Source: Rhipicephalus microplus (Eukaryota; Arthropoda; Arachnida; Ixodida; Ixodidae). From it: a DNA stretch of 64,000 nucleotides. Of the stretch, positions 36,237 through 46,004 are shown piece by piece. Location of the stretch: NCBI RefSeq assembly GCF_043290135.1, contig NC_134710.1, positions 456,754,376 through 456,818,375 on the forward strand. The letters run 5' to 3'. Position 1 is the first letter of the stretch. Every line of letters begins with the position of its first letter. Under the pieces are notes generated by a model. The model saw only the letters and a program-made list of their open reading frames with translations, ran no database searches and was not told where the DNA came from. Both the position numbers and the translations under genes were made by a program.

Positions 36237-36478
36237 GATTGATTGATATGTGGAGTTTAAAGTACAAACACCACAATACAATTAGGAGACACGCCATAGT
36301 GGAAGACTCCAAAAATTCTGACCACATCAGATTCTTCAACATGCTCCCAAAATTTGATCACATGGGCCTACAACAATTCCGCTTCTACCGGAAATGCAGC
36401 TGCCGCAGTCGAGACGCAATCCCATGACCTGTGGGTCAGCAGCCGAGCATCTTAGCCACTAGACCACCGCGGCGGGTC
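36237..36478 (-). mobile_element. ATCA-tailed tRNA SINE, full length, diverged
   Basis: Complete minus-strand copy with a 13-bp target duplication, AAACACGATGTCT, at 36224-36236 and 36479-36491. The body is more diverged than most copies and the ATCA tail is short (TCAATCA). Confidence 0.88.
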
Positions 36479-36491
36479 AAACACGATGTCT

Positions 36492-37083
36492 TTGAGCGAG
36501 TGCTATGTGAAAGTCGTTGGTAAACAACTGCCTTTCTATGACAGTAAAAAGGAAAGGGACGGTGCGAAATCTACATGGCACCAATAAAACGCGCAATTGC
36601 TGCGGAATTGGTGTCTTCTCGGAGCTTTTGGCAAACTACCACCGCAATTTTGCGTGCATTTGTATATACCGTTCGGATTTATATTGCTTGAATTCCAAGT
36701 TTGTCACGTGGTTTTCACTTTATTAGGAGGTCAGTGTGAAGACACTAAGCTTACGTCTGCCCTGTTCAGTACCTGGCACCATTTTAATGCTGTGTGTTCA
36801 CTTTCAAAGGACGTTCACTTTTGCCGAGGTTTTCATCAGATGTTAACAATGTCGTATCAGAAGTTCAAGGACACCCTTGATTTCTTTCAGCTCCTTTGAA
36901 AGCAAAATGATTCGCACAAAAAGTTTTTTATGTCTATATCGACTATGCAGATTTCTGACAGTGCAAGTTTCATTTCGGATAATATTCACGCCTGATCACG
37001 AGGCCTGTTTACTGATTCGAGATTTGATTGGGTTGTTGTGACAGCTCGCTTTGTCATCATCATATTACTCAATAACCACTAGG
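36492..37083. other. Non-coding stretch
   Basis: Several short open stretches without domain signal. Nothing supported. Confidence 0.45.
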
Positions 37084-37785
37084 ATCGAGCATGTCATAGT
37101 TACGCTGATATTTGCCTCTGATAACTCCAACACGCTTTGTCTGTCATTCTTGCACCAAAATCTGTGAGCACTGTTAGTGAATTTCGCTCCCGTGGAAGCG
37201 CAGCTGGCATATGCGAGAATTGAAGTCATGAATCTCGACCCTAGCAACACACTTCATCATGCTAACTTATCGGTAAATGTTGCTTGCAAGACCTGTATGC
37301 ATAAACGCTGAGCGTGAACCGGCCGCAGCAAATCTCTTTACTCTGAGCGGTAACAAGAAGTGTACACCGGTTAGCTGATTAAAACATTGGAAGGGCTCAC
37401 AGTACAATATTTTATGTGTAATAAGATACCAAGTTCCCCGCTTTTATACTACCAGTGGTTGTCTCGGAAAGCCAGAGCCCGATAACAAAACGTACAGTGC
37501 TTGTCTATTTGCTGTAGTTTCAGTTTACAAACACGCTTTTTTAAATATGAGTCTGGACATCGCGTTTCTTTAAGTTAGTTAATTGTTTGCAGTACTGTGC
37601 ACGATAAAAGTTTTCAAAGTAAGGAGACCACAGAGTATCGGCAAACTGCCATATTCTACTCTTGACGCCTTTGCTTCTCGCACTGATCGCATTGAAAACA
37701 GTAAAGCATGACAAGCAGTTTTCAGGTTTTTTCATGTTGTTTCAGGGTTTTCATGTTTTCATGTTGTTTCAGGTTTTTCATGTTG

Positions 37786-38195
37786 TTTTCATGTGCCTGC
37801 TTTTCAGAATGACGAGGAAGCGCTGCCGGTAGCGTGCAAAGGTGAGATGAGCGCTTCAAAGAAGACGTTTTCAGCGCGCGCAACAGGAAAACGCCACAAG
37901 CGCGGCCCGTCAGAGCGACCGGAGCTTTGCCCTCTTTCAGCTGGAATGGAGAACAGCGCTGCGAAAACTTGAGCTTGTCCACCCTATTGGGAAGACAGGC
38001 TCAAGTTTGTGCAGCGCCGTCGGCCGACCTAGCGGAAAAAGGGCAAAGCACCGGTCACATGAACGGGCCACGCTTGATGGGTTTTCTTATTGCGCGCACA
38101 GAAAACGTGTTCCTTCAGACGTTTTACTCGCATTTTGCACGCTGTGGGCACTGCTCCTTTGTCATTCTGAAAAGCCGGCAGGCACTAGTGCTGCC
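37786..38195. repeat. Small palindromic element (about 0.4 kb)
   Basis: Two half-elements of about 200 bp meet near 37988 and are inverted copies of each other: CTGCTTTTCAGAATGAC at the left edge pairs with GTCATTCTGAAAAGCCGGCAG at the right, and GAGCTTTGCCCTCTTTC pairs with GAAAAAGGGCAAAGCACC. It has no coding capacity and looks like a MITE or foldback copy nested in the larger one. Confidence 0.65.
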
Positions 38196-38539
38196 TTGTT
38201 AGCTGCTACGGAAGTTTAAACATGACGAAGACCTAAAAACTGCCCGTAAAGTTATACCGTTTCCAATGCAAGCAGTGCGAATAGCAAGAATGAAGAAGGG
38301 TTGACAGGCGGGCTAGTTGATACAAATTCATAATGAAAATATTGGAAGCGCAAACCGACGGGACACAAGTGAAGAGACAAACAAGCGCAGACTGAAACTC
38401 GTTTATTCAGAGAAGAAGTTATATACCAGAAAGATGAGAAAGGAAAAAAAAACTGGAGAGAAGGTTGCACCATGATTTGGTGTCGTTCATATACGAGATT
38501 TCACAATCTAACGGTGATATATACAGTGAACAAACACAA

Positions 38540-38925
38540 CTATCAATATTCTTTTTAATAAAAAAATGCTTCCGCAACCTCTCTAGTTTTCGTGTCATGA
38601 TGGCTGTATAAGACAAATGTGCGCGAAATATCAGGTACGCAGCCACACTTTTTGCAATGGGCGGACAAATGTAAACCCGGGGCTGAATTCAGCGCTTTGT
38701 AGTGTTCTCGCAGCGCCCAGTCTGCGCAATGCATAACCTGCCACAAGACAGTGAAATACAATAAACGACATTAGATCGACAATTGGGGAGAGAGTTGATA
38801 TGCTTGACAGCACAACCTTTCTGGACCAGACCTGCCTTCATTCTACTTTGTAAGTCAATTTTGCTGCATTTTGCACCTTGTAACACATTTGCTGCAAATG
38901 TAACACATTTGCTGCAGTTTTGCAC
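38540..38925 (-). pseudogene. GIY-YIG endonuclease of Penelope-like element (minus copy)
   Basis: C-terminal endonuclease domain of a Penelope reverse transcriptase. LSCGRLCIAQTGRC (the GIY-YIG-like part, with Cys-Ile-Ala for Tyr-Ile-Gly) is read in one frame near 38740-38700. The frame then shifts to LREHYKALNSAPGLHLSAHC and KKCGCVPDISRTFVL, with the conserved CCHH-type cysteines and histidines. It ends with an AEAFFY segment near 38555. Altered GIY-YIG residues and a frameshift make it inactive. Confidence 0.75.
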
Positions 38926-39318
38926 CTGCGGAAATTACAAGGTCGACGTTGAATTTTTTTGCACATTTTTTTATCTTATGCGAAAACTCGTGCACATATG
39001 AAACTAACGCAAACTTACGTCGTTTATCTGCATTCTTTAAGGGGCATCCCTTTCCTTTCTTCATACGCAGTACCTTCTGAGTGGCGAAAATGAGGACACT
39101 GGACGGAAAGCCTGCCTCTCACAACCTAATTATTCGTTTAGAAAAAACACGCACCATTTTGTGGAAACGGAATTTAGTTACAGCAGAATTGAGAAGAATA
39201 ATTGCAATACCCCATTTTACTACTTTAGAATGCGAAAAAAACTAGTCCAAGATCGGTTTCTTTGAACGGGGGGAGTAGGACCAGCATTGATGCTCTGCGC
39301 GAAAAGATAACTCAAGAT

Positions 39319-39582
39319 CTAAAAACTGCAATATCTTATCATGTGGAAGCTCGTGCGTGAAACGTAATCTATGCCATTTTTTTCGAAGGTTTCAATAATC
39401 TTGTCGCTTTTTTTATCCAAGGAAGGTGAATGAACGAGCACAAGGTAATCGTCCACATATCTGAAGACATTATTTACGAGGCTGCTTAGTGCCGTTTGCA
39501 AAGCCCTATCAAAATAACTTAAGAATATGTCGCAAAGGACCGGTGCTACACGAGAGCCGATACAAGTGCCAGACTTTTGCAC
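39319..39582 (-). pseudogene. Penelope reverse transcriptase fragment
   Basis: Palm part of a Penelope-type reverse transcriptase: KSGTCIGSRVAPVLCDIFLS, then the catalytic FRYVDDYLVLV with both aspartates. Upstream fingers are missing. Downstream, broken frames down to 38860 still show the linker between polymerase and endonuclease (SYVHEFSHKIKKCAKKFNVD at about 39030-38970). Confidence 0.8.
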
Positions 39583-39676
39583 GTAATACTTATCGCCTTA
39601 TAATACAAGAGTAGATTTCACATAAAAAAGAGTACTTCCAGAAAGCTCTCAACCGACATCCTGCATTTGTTTATGA

Positions 39677-39980
39677 ATGAAACTGTCTTGTGGCAGGTTG
39701 TACATTGGGCAGACTGGGCGCTGCTTGAATATTCGCCTGCAAGAACACTACAATGCGCTGAATTCAACCCCGGGTTTACATTCCGCCCATGGCAAAAAGT
39801 GTGGCTGCGTACCTGAATTTTTGCGCACATTTGTCTTATACAGCCATCATGACACGAAAACTAGACAGATTGCGGAAACCTTTTTTTATTAAAAAGAATA
39901 TTGATAGTTGTGTTTGTTCACCGTATATATCACTGTTAGAATGTGAAATCTTGTTTATGAACGACACCAGATCATGGTGC
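39677..39980 (+). pseudogene. GIY-YIG endonuclease of Penelope-like element (plus copy)
   Basis: LSCGRLYIGQTGRCLNIRLQEHYNAL keeps the YIG part of the GIY-YIG motif and the following arginine-bearing helix, and KKCGCVPEFLRTFVLYSHHD gives the Cys/His segment. The first frame stops at 39892; the same domain continues in the next frame to about 39980. It is a near duplicate of the minus-strand copy at 38540-38780 but less decayed. Confidence 0.75.
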
Positions 39981-40655
39981 AACCTTCTCTCTAGTTTTTT
40001 TCCTGTCTGATCTTTCTGGTATATAACTTCTTCTCTGAATAAACGAGTTTCGGTCTACGCTTGTTAGTCTCTTTTCTTGTGTCCCGTTGGTTCGCGCTCC
40101 TAAATTTTAATTATGAATAGCAAGAATTAAGTGTGGCAGTTCGCCGATACTCCGCGGACTTGTCACTTTGAAATATTTTAGTCGTGCACACTACTGCAAG
40201 CTATTACCTGAAAGACGCGCGATGTGCGGACTCATACAAAAACAAAGTGAGTTGTTACACTGAAACTACAGCAAAAAGGCAAACGTTGTACACTATGCGA
40301 TTGGGCTCTGGCTTTCCAAGATGACCATTGGCAGTGCGAAAGCGGCGGAGCTTGCCAGCTTAATGCATCACTGGTAAAATACCAAGCTGTGAGCCCTGCA
40401 AGGGCTTCATTCAGCGGATGGCTGTAGACGTCTAGTCGCCGCTCAGTGTGTTATGCGGCGAGTTCGCGCTGAGCGTTTAACATACAGGTGTTGCCTGCAA
40501 CACTCACCGATTAGTTACCATGCTGAGGTGTTACAATGCCAAGATCGAAGCCATGAGTGGTTTCTGTACACGCCAGCTACATTTTGGTGCAAGAAAGGAA
40601 GACAGGTCATATTGGTGTTGCATATTTCACGTGTATGCTGGTATGACGCTCAATG

Positions 40656-41667
40656 TAAACAAAACTGACTCTCGGTGTGTGTGCACCCTCGTTGCGTTTT
40701 GATCGTGCCTTACACCAAATACACTCAGAAACCAGAGCGTGCCTCCTAATTTATGATGGTTTTGGCACGTAAAATATTATATTCTCGCATGCGCCTGAAC
40801 CGCAGGCAATATACAGCTTCCGCTATGAAAACTATTTGAAAAAAAAGGCATATATAAATTTTTCTGCGGTGTCCCGAAAATCAACGCGGTTATCAAGGGC
40901 AAATGTCGGCGTAACTAAAAACATGGTCGATTAGTGGGTATCGCAATATTTGACGAAGACCAAGCGAGCCGTCAAAACAACATAATTGACAATCGAATCG
41001 GTGATCACATTGGGTGATCAGCCTTGGGTATACTCAGCAGTTCAGCGATACTCAGCAGCTCAGATGCTGAAATCTAATGGCGCCCTCTGCAAGCAACTCT
41101 GCTCTCTGAAAGCAGTCGTTTGACCTTATAAAGCATGGTGCATTGAGAAATAATAGACTGAAATGTTTCAAATTGAAAGAAAAGGTTTTATTTTATTCAG
41201 AATATTAAGGTATCAACTATGTTTTTGAGTGAAAAAAAGGGTTGATCCTATTTCAATAACTAAATTAAGGTATCAAATAATTTTCCTTTAGAGTGGGAGT
41301 GACATCAAAGATAGCATCTCTCACCCTGCAAACATCCCACAGAATTGAAGAGAAAAGAGATAACTTGTTAACGGGGCTTCATGGTATGATACATTGACTA
41401 CCTTCATGACAAGTGCCCCACTATTGTTTAAATCTTTTTTTCACTTTTCAATCTTTCACTAGCAGTTTCTAACTGCAGACAACATCAGCAATAAGATGTG
41501 CAGAGGTTTTAATAAACGGCAGCAGTTAGCAGTGTCTTCATGTTGATTTTTTTTATCTGTGTGTCTGAGTTTTGCTGCAACTATTCGACATGCATGGTCA
41601 CTTTATTACATATGAGTTGGTTCATGACAAAACACAGTCTTTTTTTCTGATTTCAATGGATCGTTTT
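40656..41667. other. Non-coding stretch
   Basis: No supported gene or repeat. Confidence 0.45.
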
Positions 41668-41905
41668 GATTGATTTGTGGGGTTAAACGTCCCGAAACCA
41701 GGCTATGATTATGAGAGATGCCGTAGTCGAGGGCTCCGGAAATTTCAACCACCTGTGGTTCTTTAACGTGCAATCAAATCTGAGCGCACAGGCCTACAAC
41801 ATTTCCGTCTTCATCGGAAATGCAGCCGCCGCAGCCGGGATTAGATCCCGCGACCTGCGGGTAAGCAGCCGAGTACCTTAGCCACTAGACCACCGTGGCG
41901 GGGCT
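41668..41905 (-). mobile_element. ATCA-tailed tRNA SINE, full length
   Basis: Complete minus-strand copy from GATTGATTTGTGGGG to the CCACCGTGGCGGGG head. Imperfect target duplication: AATGGATCGTTTT at 41655-41667 and AATGGATCCTTTT at 41907-41919. Confidence 0.88.
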
Positions 41906-41919
41906 GAATGGATCCTTTT

Positions 41920-42639
41920 CTTAACTGGGGTGTTCTTCCATCTTCGAAATCTTATCGTACAGGTAATCTGTTGTTGCGTGCATGAGTGTCCCTTACCAGC
42001 GCTGCATAAGCACACTATTAAAACTGTCAGAAGACAGCCGCACGTTGTTAAATGCACTCTTGTAAGTTTTGGATCTCTCGTTTACTGAGGCTATTACTAG
42101 ATTGTAAACTAGTGAAATAAGCATGAAAGAAACTGATATGTTGTCTAATTGTTCCTCAGGATTGTGCAGCTAGTATTCACTACTTGGACGCATTGCTGCA
42201 AAGTATAAACAAGGGCAAGCACAGAGTACAGCAACCACATGAAAAATATTTTTGTCTCTCAAAATAATAAAAGCAATTTCGTTGCTTTTTCAGCCAGTAA
42301 CCAATGTAGGTTACTAGGAAATGCGCTATGTTCCATATTTTGTTACTAAGACCACCACAATGCTAATTTTACAACCAAGCAAGTACAAAAGCCAACTTCT
42401 TTGGGAATTTTTTCACCAGCGGTAAAAATTATTTTGCGTGTGCACATATCAAATTATTTTTTCCAGTAAAAAACTACGTGATTATCAGTTAATATGAACT
42501 ATCATGTTTCACTAAATCTCATCTCTTCATGAAAAAAAATCGCCATTATGAACCATATCCTTCATATACTAAAAATTCTACCATTGTTCCGCACAGAAAC
42601 TTTTGTCTTTACCGAGTTTGAGATAAACAGGTTTTTAAT
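41920..42639. other. Non-coding stretch
   Basis: AT-rich; no gene or repeat recognised. Confidence 0.45.
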
Positions 42640-42850
42640 AATCATTCCCGGGGTTTTAGGTCACAAACCAAAATATCTTTTTGAAGTAAACCACGGTTGA
42701 GGGCTCCGGAAATTTGGCTGATGTGGTCCTATCTATGTGTCGCAACTATTGCACAATTCACAGGCCTGTACCATTTCCACTCGATCAAAACGCCACTACC
42801 ATGGCCGTTATCGAACGCGTGGCCAACGTGTCAGAAGCCGACCACATATT
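42640..42850 (-). mobile_element. ATCA-tailed tRNA SINE, very diverged copy
   Basis: Order of landmarks on the plus strand follows the family: GGGGTTTTAGGTCACAAACC, GAGGGCTCCGGAAATTTGG, CACAGGCCTGTACCATTTCC, TGGCCGTTATCGAACGCGTG and CAGAAGCCGACCAC. About a third of positions have changed, so this is one of the oldest copies in the window. Confidence 0.6.
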
Positions 42851-43519
42851 AGTTTTTTGCAATGCGTAAAAGGAGTCATGGTTTTTAGCTTTCTGCCTGT
42901 TCGCACCTCGGTGCTATCTGCCATCAGCCAGCTCCTATTAGACATCACGGATGAAATGAACCTTGGCACGAAGGGGAGAACACGGGTGTAGGCCACCAAG
43001 ATTTCACGGTAGATATCGCCTCATCTTTCGGTGCAGCGGCATACCGGCAGCGTAAACAGAGGCTCACCTAATGCCGTTAGCATAAAGGGAGGCGCAGACA
43101 TTGAACGGCTGCACTACGACACCGACAAGCCTGGACACTGTTGGCGTAGAGGAATGCAACTACTGTAGACAAGTAATTAGAGCGCAATAAAAATGTCATG
43201 CTCAAATTGTAAGTACGATTAACACAATCAATCCTCAATTTCTTTTATTGCTGTATTTTTTTGCTCTCAGTATGCACTCCACCTCAGTAAAAGCATGGAT
43301 GATACAAGCCACGAGAAATCTAGTTATTAGAATCAAAACCACGAGGCGTGGGGATCAAAACTAGTACGAAACATTGACAAAGCAGCACTCCGTTTCGTGG
43401 CATCAACGTTACTCGAAGCAGCCGAATCTGAGATATTGCGTAGGTGCTACATGACATAGATGACAGGCGGCACGAGCTGTAACCTTAACGGTGAAATAAT
43501 GTGAAGTTAGGCAGTCACC
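42851..43519. other. Non-coding stretch
   Basis: No gene recognised; no repeat match within the window up to the border with repeat A. Confidence 0.45.
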
Positions 43520-44030
43520 TCTATAATGTAGACTAGATGAAAAAATTGGCCTCGTATCTGCTTGTTTCACTGCAAATGTCGTAAAGACGATAGTCTTGCC
43601 TGTGGAGAGAGTGAACAAAAGATTTATTTGATGTTCTGCGCGAGAAAATTGGTGAATTGTATTCTGGAAGCGCTGCGTTAGAGAGTCTCGATCCATGCTG
43701 CGAAGACGAACGAGTGCTTCAAGGCACCTTAGACACGAGCGCTATCTGGCAGTTATCTTCGAAAACGAAGAAAGGCGTGCGTGCCCACGGAGAAAGATGC
43801 GCGCCTCTCTCGGAGGAGATGAGCTGTAGAACGCAAAGCGACGGTCAGGTGCCACCATAGTGTCGTCTTAGCAAAGCGTTGGAAACACTTGCATTTTTGA
43901 GCATCGCGTTTCACTGTAAGCGCAGCGTGATAAACGCTACGGTTCTTAGAATTGCACAAGTGTGCCTTCTCTAGTACAAAGACACACATACAAAATATCG
44001 ACGTGTTCTATGATGCCTATTCTATGCGTA
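43520..44030 (-). repeat. Dispersed repeat, part A, copy 3 (inverted)
   Basis: On the minus strand this follows 9260-9690: ACTAGAGAAGGCA, GCAGTGAAAC, the AGAACATCAAATAAA polyadenylation-like motif and CACTCTCTCCA are all present. The copy stops before the TA tract, so part B is absent. Three copies in 44 kb suggest a high-copy family. Confidence 0.7.
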
Positions 44031-44065
44031 ATTATTGCTTTAAATTGACAATCGCACAAGTATGA

Positions 44066-44438
44066 ATGCTGAAACGAGCAATATTGGTGGGTGCTGCGGA
44101 TGGGGTTGGCCATTTGGAGTATCGTTTGGTGCCGTTTGGGAAATTGTTAATGGTGGACAAAAAATTAATGGAGACAGAGGCCGCAATTCCTGTTCATCAC
44201 TGGTTTACACACCGCCAGAACCTCAGGTCCCTCAAGAAAATGCCCACTTGAGATGACACGTGGGTAGTCGCGATACCACCACCCGAGCAACATCTTTAAT
44301 TGTTCGCGCTCCGCCGGTGAGGCAATCGATGGAATGAAAGCGCTGGTCGGCATCTAAGAAATCCACAGTGTGCAGCACCACATAGCATTTGACTTCTAGA
44401 TTGCCGTCAATTTGACACGAGCACTTGAAGTTCTTTTC
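44066..44438 (+). pseudogene. Possible N-terminal part of Tx1-like ORF1
   Basis: An open stretch to 44251 has the segments HLEYRLVPFGKLLMVDKKLM and ETEAAIPVHHWFTHRQNLRS and then broken frames up to the insertion at 44439. It lies directly upstream of the inserted LINE, and the ORF1 part with zinc knuckles resumes after the insertion. I do not recognise a domain in it, so its membership of the Tx1 element is inferred from position. Confidence 0.35.
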
Positions 44439-44736
44439 GAAACTAGGCAGTTAGTGGGCTAGGCAGCTGTGCCACGTCGCAGCGCACTTACCACTTCGCC
44501 CTGGTCATGCAGGTATCCCTGGCAATGGTCCTGCACCTACTGCTTCCCGCCCTGGTGAATCCTTCGTTGGATTTTTCTTGGAATCGGACGCTGCCACCTT
44601 GCGAAAGCGAGGCAGGTGCCCGCCAATACGCAATCATCGCGGCTGCACCACTACTGGCAACAACACTACTGGACCCCCCAACCCTCACTTCAACCTGGAC
44701 AGCACCATCGCAGCCAACATCATCGCTCCCCCCCGC

Positions 44737-44743
44737 TATAAAA
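44737..44743 (+). promoter_or_regulatory. TATA box in monomer 1
   Basis: TATAAAA, 34 bp upstream of the start of monomer 2. A transcript starting at the usual distance would begin at about the monomer boundary. Confidence 0.6.
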
Positions 44744-45051
44744 GAGCAACGCCCGTCAGCAGCATTTCGTGGGCTAGGCAGCTGTGCCACGTCGCAGCGC
44801 ACTTACCACTTCACCCTGGTCATGCAGGTATCCCTGGCAATGGTCCTGCACCTACTGCTTCCCGCCCTGGTGAATCCTTCGTTGGATTTTTCTTGGAATC
44901 GGACGCTGCCACCTTGCGAAAGCGAGGCAGGTGCTCGCTAATACGCAATCATCGCGGCTGCACCACTACTGGCAACAACACTACTGGACCCCCCAACCCT
45001 CACTTCAACCTGGACAGCACCATCGCAGCCAACATCATCGCTCCCCCCCGC

Positions 45052-45058
45052 TATAAAA
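45052..45058 (+). promoter_or_regulatory. TATA box in monomer 2
   Basis: TATAAAA at the same position in the second monomer, 34 bp before 45086. It lies about 80 bp upstream of the ORF1 start codon. Confidence 0.65.
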
Positions 45059-45136
45059 GAGCAACGCCCGTCAGCAGCACTTCGTGGGCTAGGCAGCTGT
45101 GCCACGTCGCAGCGCACTTACCACTTCGCCCTGGTC

Positions 45137-46004
45137 ATGCAGGTTAGTGGGTACAATAGCCTATTTGCTAAAAAGACAAGTAACTACTACTTGGTGCAGC
45201 TGCCGAGCCCACAGTGCCTTTGTGAAATGATCCTTGAGTGCGCCCATACCACCTCCTGTCTACTGTTATTATTGTCCGGTGATGTTGAGACTAATCCTGG
45301 CCCAGAAATGCAAGAAATACTCACCGAACTACAAAAAATTTCCGCTGGGCAAGCTACACTTCTCACTGAGGTACAGGAACTTAAAAACAAGCTATCGACA
45401 ACCAACCAAACCATAACTGACCTAAGTAAACGCATGACTGAAGTAGAAAACCGCTACCAGAACCTGTTGCCTCTACATGCAGATCTTGAAGTTATCCGTA
45501 CGGACGCAACTGAAACGAACCGTTTGGTCTCCAAACTGGAGGCTAAATAAGACGACGCAGAAAACCGCTCACGACGTAATAACCTAATATTCTACAACCT
45601 TCCCGATCCTAACCCAGCCTAACCCAGCCGAAACAAATGCAGAAGGAGAAGGGCTTATTATCAGACACTGCCGTGAACACCTCCACTTAGTCATCGACCC
45701 AAAAGAAATAGATCGCGCACATCGCCTCGGACGCCATGCCACTAATCGCAACCGCCCTATGATAGCAAAGTTCACCTTCCATAAAACCAAAGAAGCCGTA
45801 CTTAGAATTGCACCCATGCTGAGAGAAACCGACTTCAGCATCGGCGAAGACTTCTCCCAGTCTGTCCGAACCGCTCGCCGACACTTAGTTAATTTCGCGA
45901 AAGCAAAATCGGCGAAGTTTCAGATACGTTATAAAACCCTTCATATTGGCTCAAAACGTTACATTTTTGACAATGCTTCCCAAACTGTAAAAGAAATCGC
46001 ATAG
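45137..46004 (+). pseudogene. ORF1 of LINE: hydrophobic leader, 2A, coiled coil, RRM-like
   Basis: RNA-binding/chaperone-type ORF1 protein. Residues 30-46 are partly hydrophobic with CLLLLL directly before a 2A motif: SGDVETNPGP at residues 47-56 (45275-45304), where the ribosome is expected to skip the Gly55-Pro56 bond. Residues about 60-135 look like a coiled coil (heptads of Leu/Ile with Glu/Lys). A TAA at 45548-45550 interrupts the frame. The RNA-recognition-type and C-terminal domains follow (SRRNNLIFYNLPD, KEIDRAHRLGRH, MIAKFTFHKTKEAVL, RTARRHLVNFAKA), shifted by a tandem 10-bp duplication, CCTAACCCAG, at 45608-45627. ORF1 ends at the TAG 46002-46004. The start at 45137 overlaps the last monomer; M31 is an alternative. 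Confidence 0.82.

Larger units (their letters stand above)
38295..40114 (-). mobile_element. Penelope-like element with inverted GIY-YIG ends
   Basis: A minus-strand Penelope-like copy (reverse transcriptase at 39582-39319, linker at 39300-38860, GIY-YIG endonuclease at 38780-38540, tail to about 38330) faces a second 3' segment in plus orientation (GIY-YIG 39677-39980, tail to 40114). The two ends share AATAAACGAGTTTC and GTGTCCCGT motifs in opposite orientation. A direct repeat, GAATAGCAAGAATNAAG, flanks the whole unit at 38279-38295 and 40114-40130, as for a target duplication. Inverted terminal copies of this kind are known for Penelope elements. The coding parts are degenerate. Confidence 0.78.
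37084..40655. repeat. Large inverted repeat (foldback) with nested insertions
   Basis: The arm 37084-37670 is repeated in reverse orientation at 40125-40655. Matching landmarks in order include TTCTTGCACCAAAAT, AAACGCTGAGCGTGAAC (left; AAACGCTCAGCGCGAAC on the right), GGAAAGCCAGAGCCC, CTGTAGTTTCAGT, GTGCACGA and AGTATCGGC. Divergence is moderate, with indels. The space between the arms is filled by a smaller palindrome and a Penelope-like element; without these the original spacer would have been only about 0.2 kb. It is therefore probably a foldback-type non-autonomous transposon. No coding sequence belongs to the arms. Confidence 0.7.
44455..45142 (+). promoter_or_regulatory. Tandem 315-bp promoter monomers of the LINE
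   Basis: Two full monomers start at 44456 and 44771 (GTGGGCTAGGCAGCTGTGCC), and a third of about 57 bp starts at 45086. They are almost identical to each other. Each carries TATAAAAG about 34 bp before the next monomer start, after a C-rich stretch. The array ends at CATGCAGGT, where the unique 5' region of ORF1 begins. Arrays of this kind drive transcription in mouse L1, which is the basis for calling these promoter units; no expression evidence is available here. Confidence 0.75.

Noticed and set aside
44507..44941. 145-codon frame reading through the LINE monomers
   Set aside because: The monomer length is 315 bp, a multiple of three, so any open monomer reads through into the next. The product is a duplicated low-complexity peptide in the untranslated region and has no domain.
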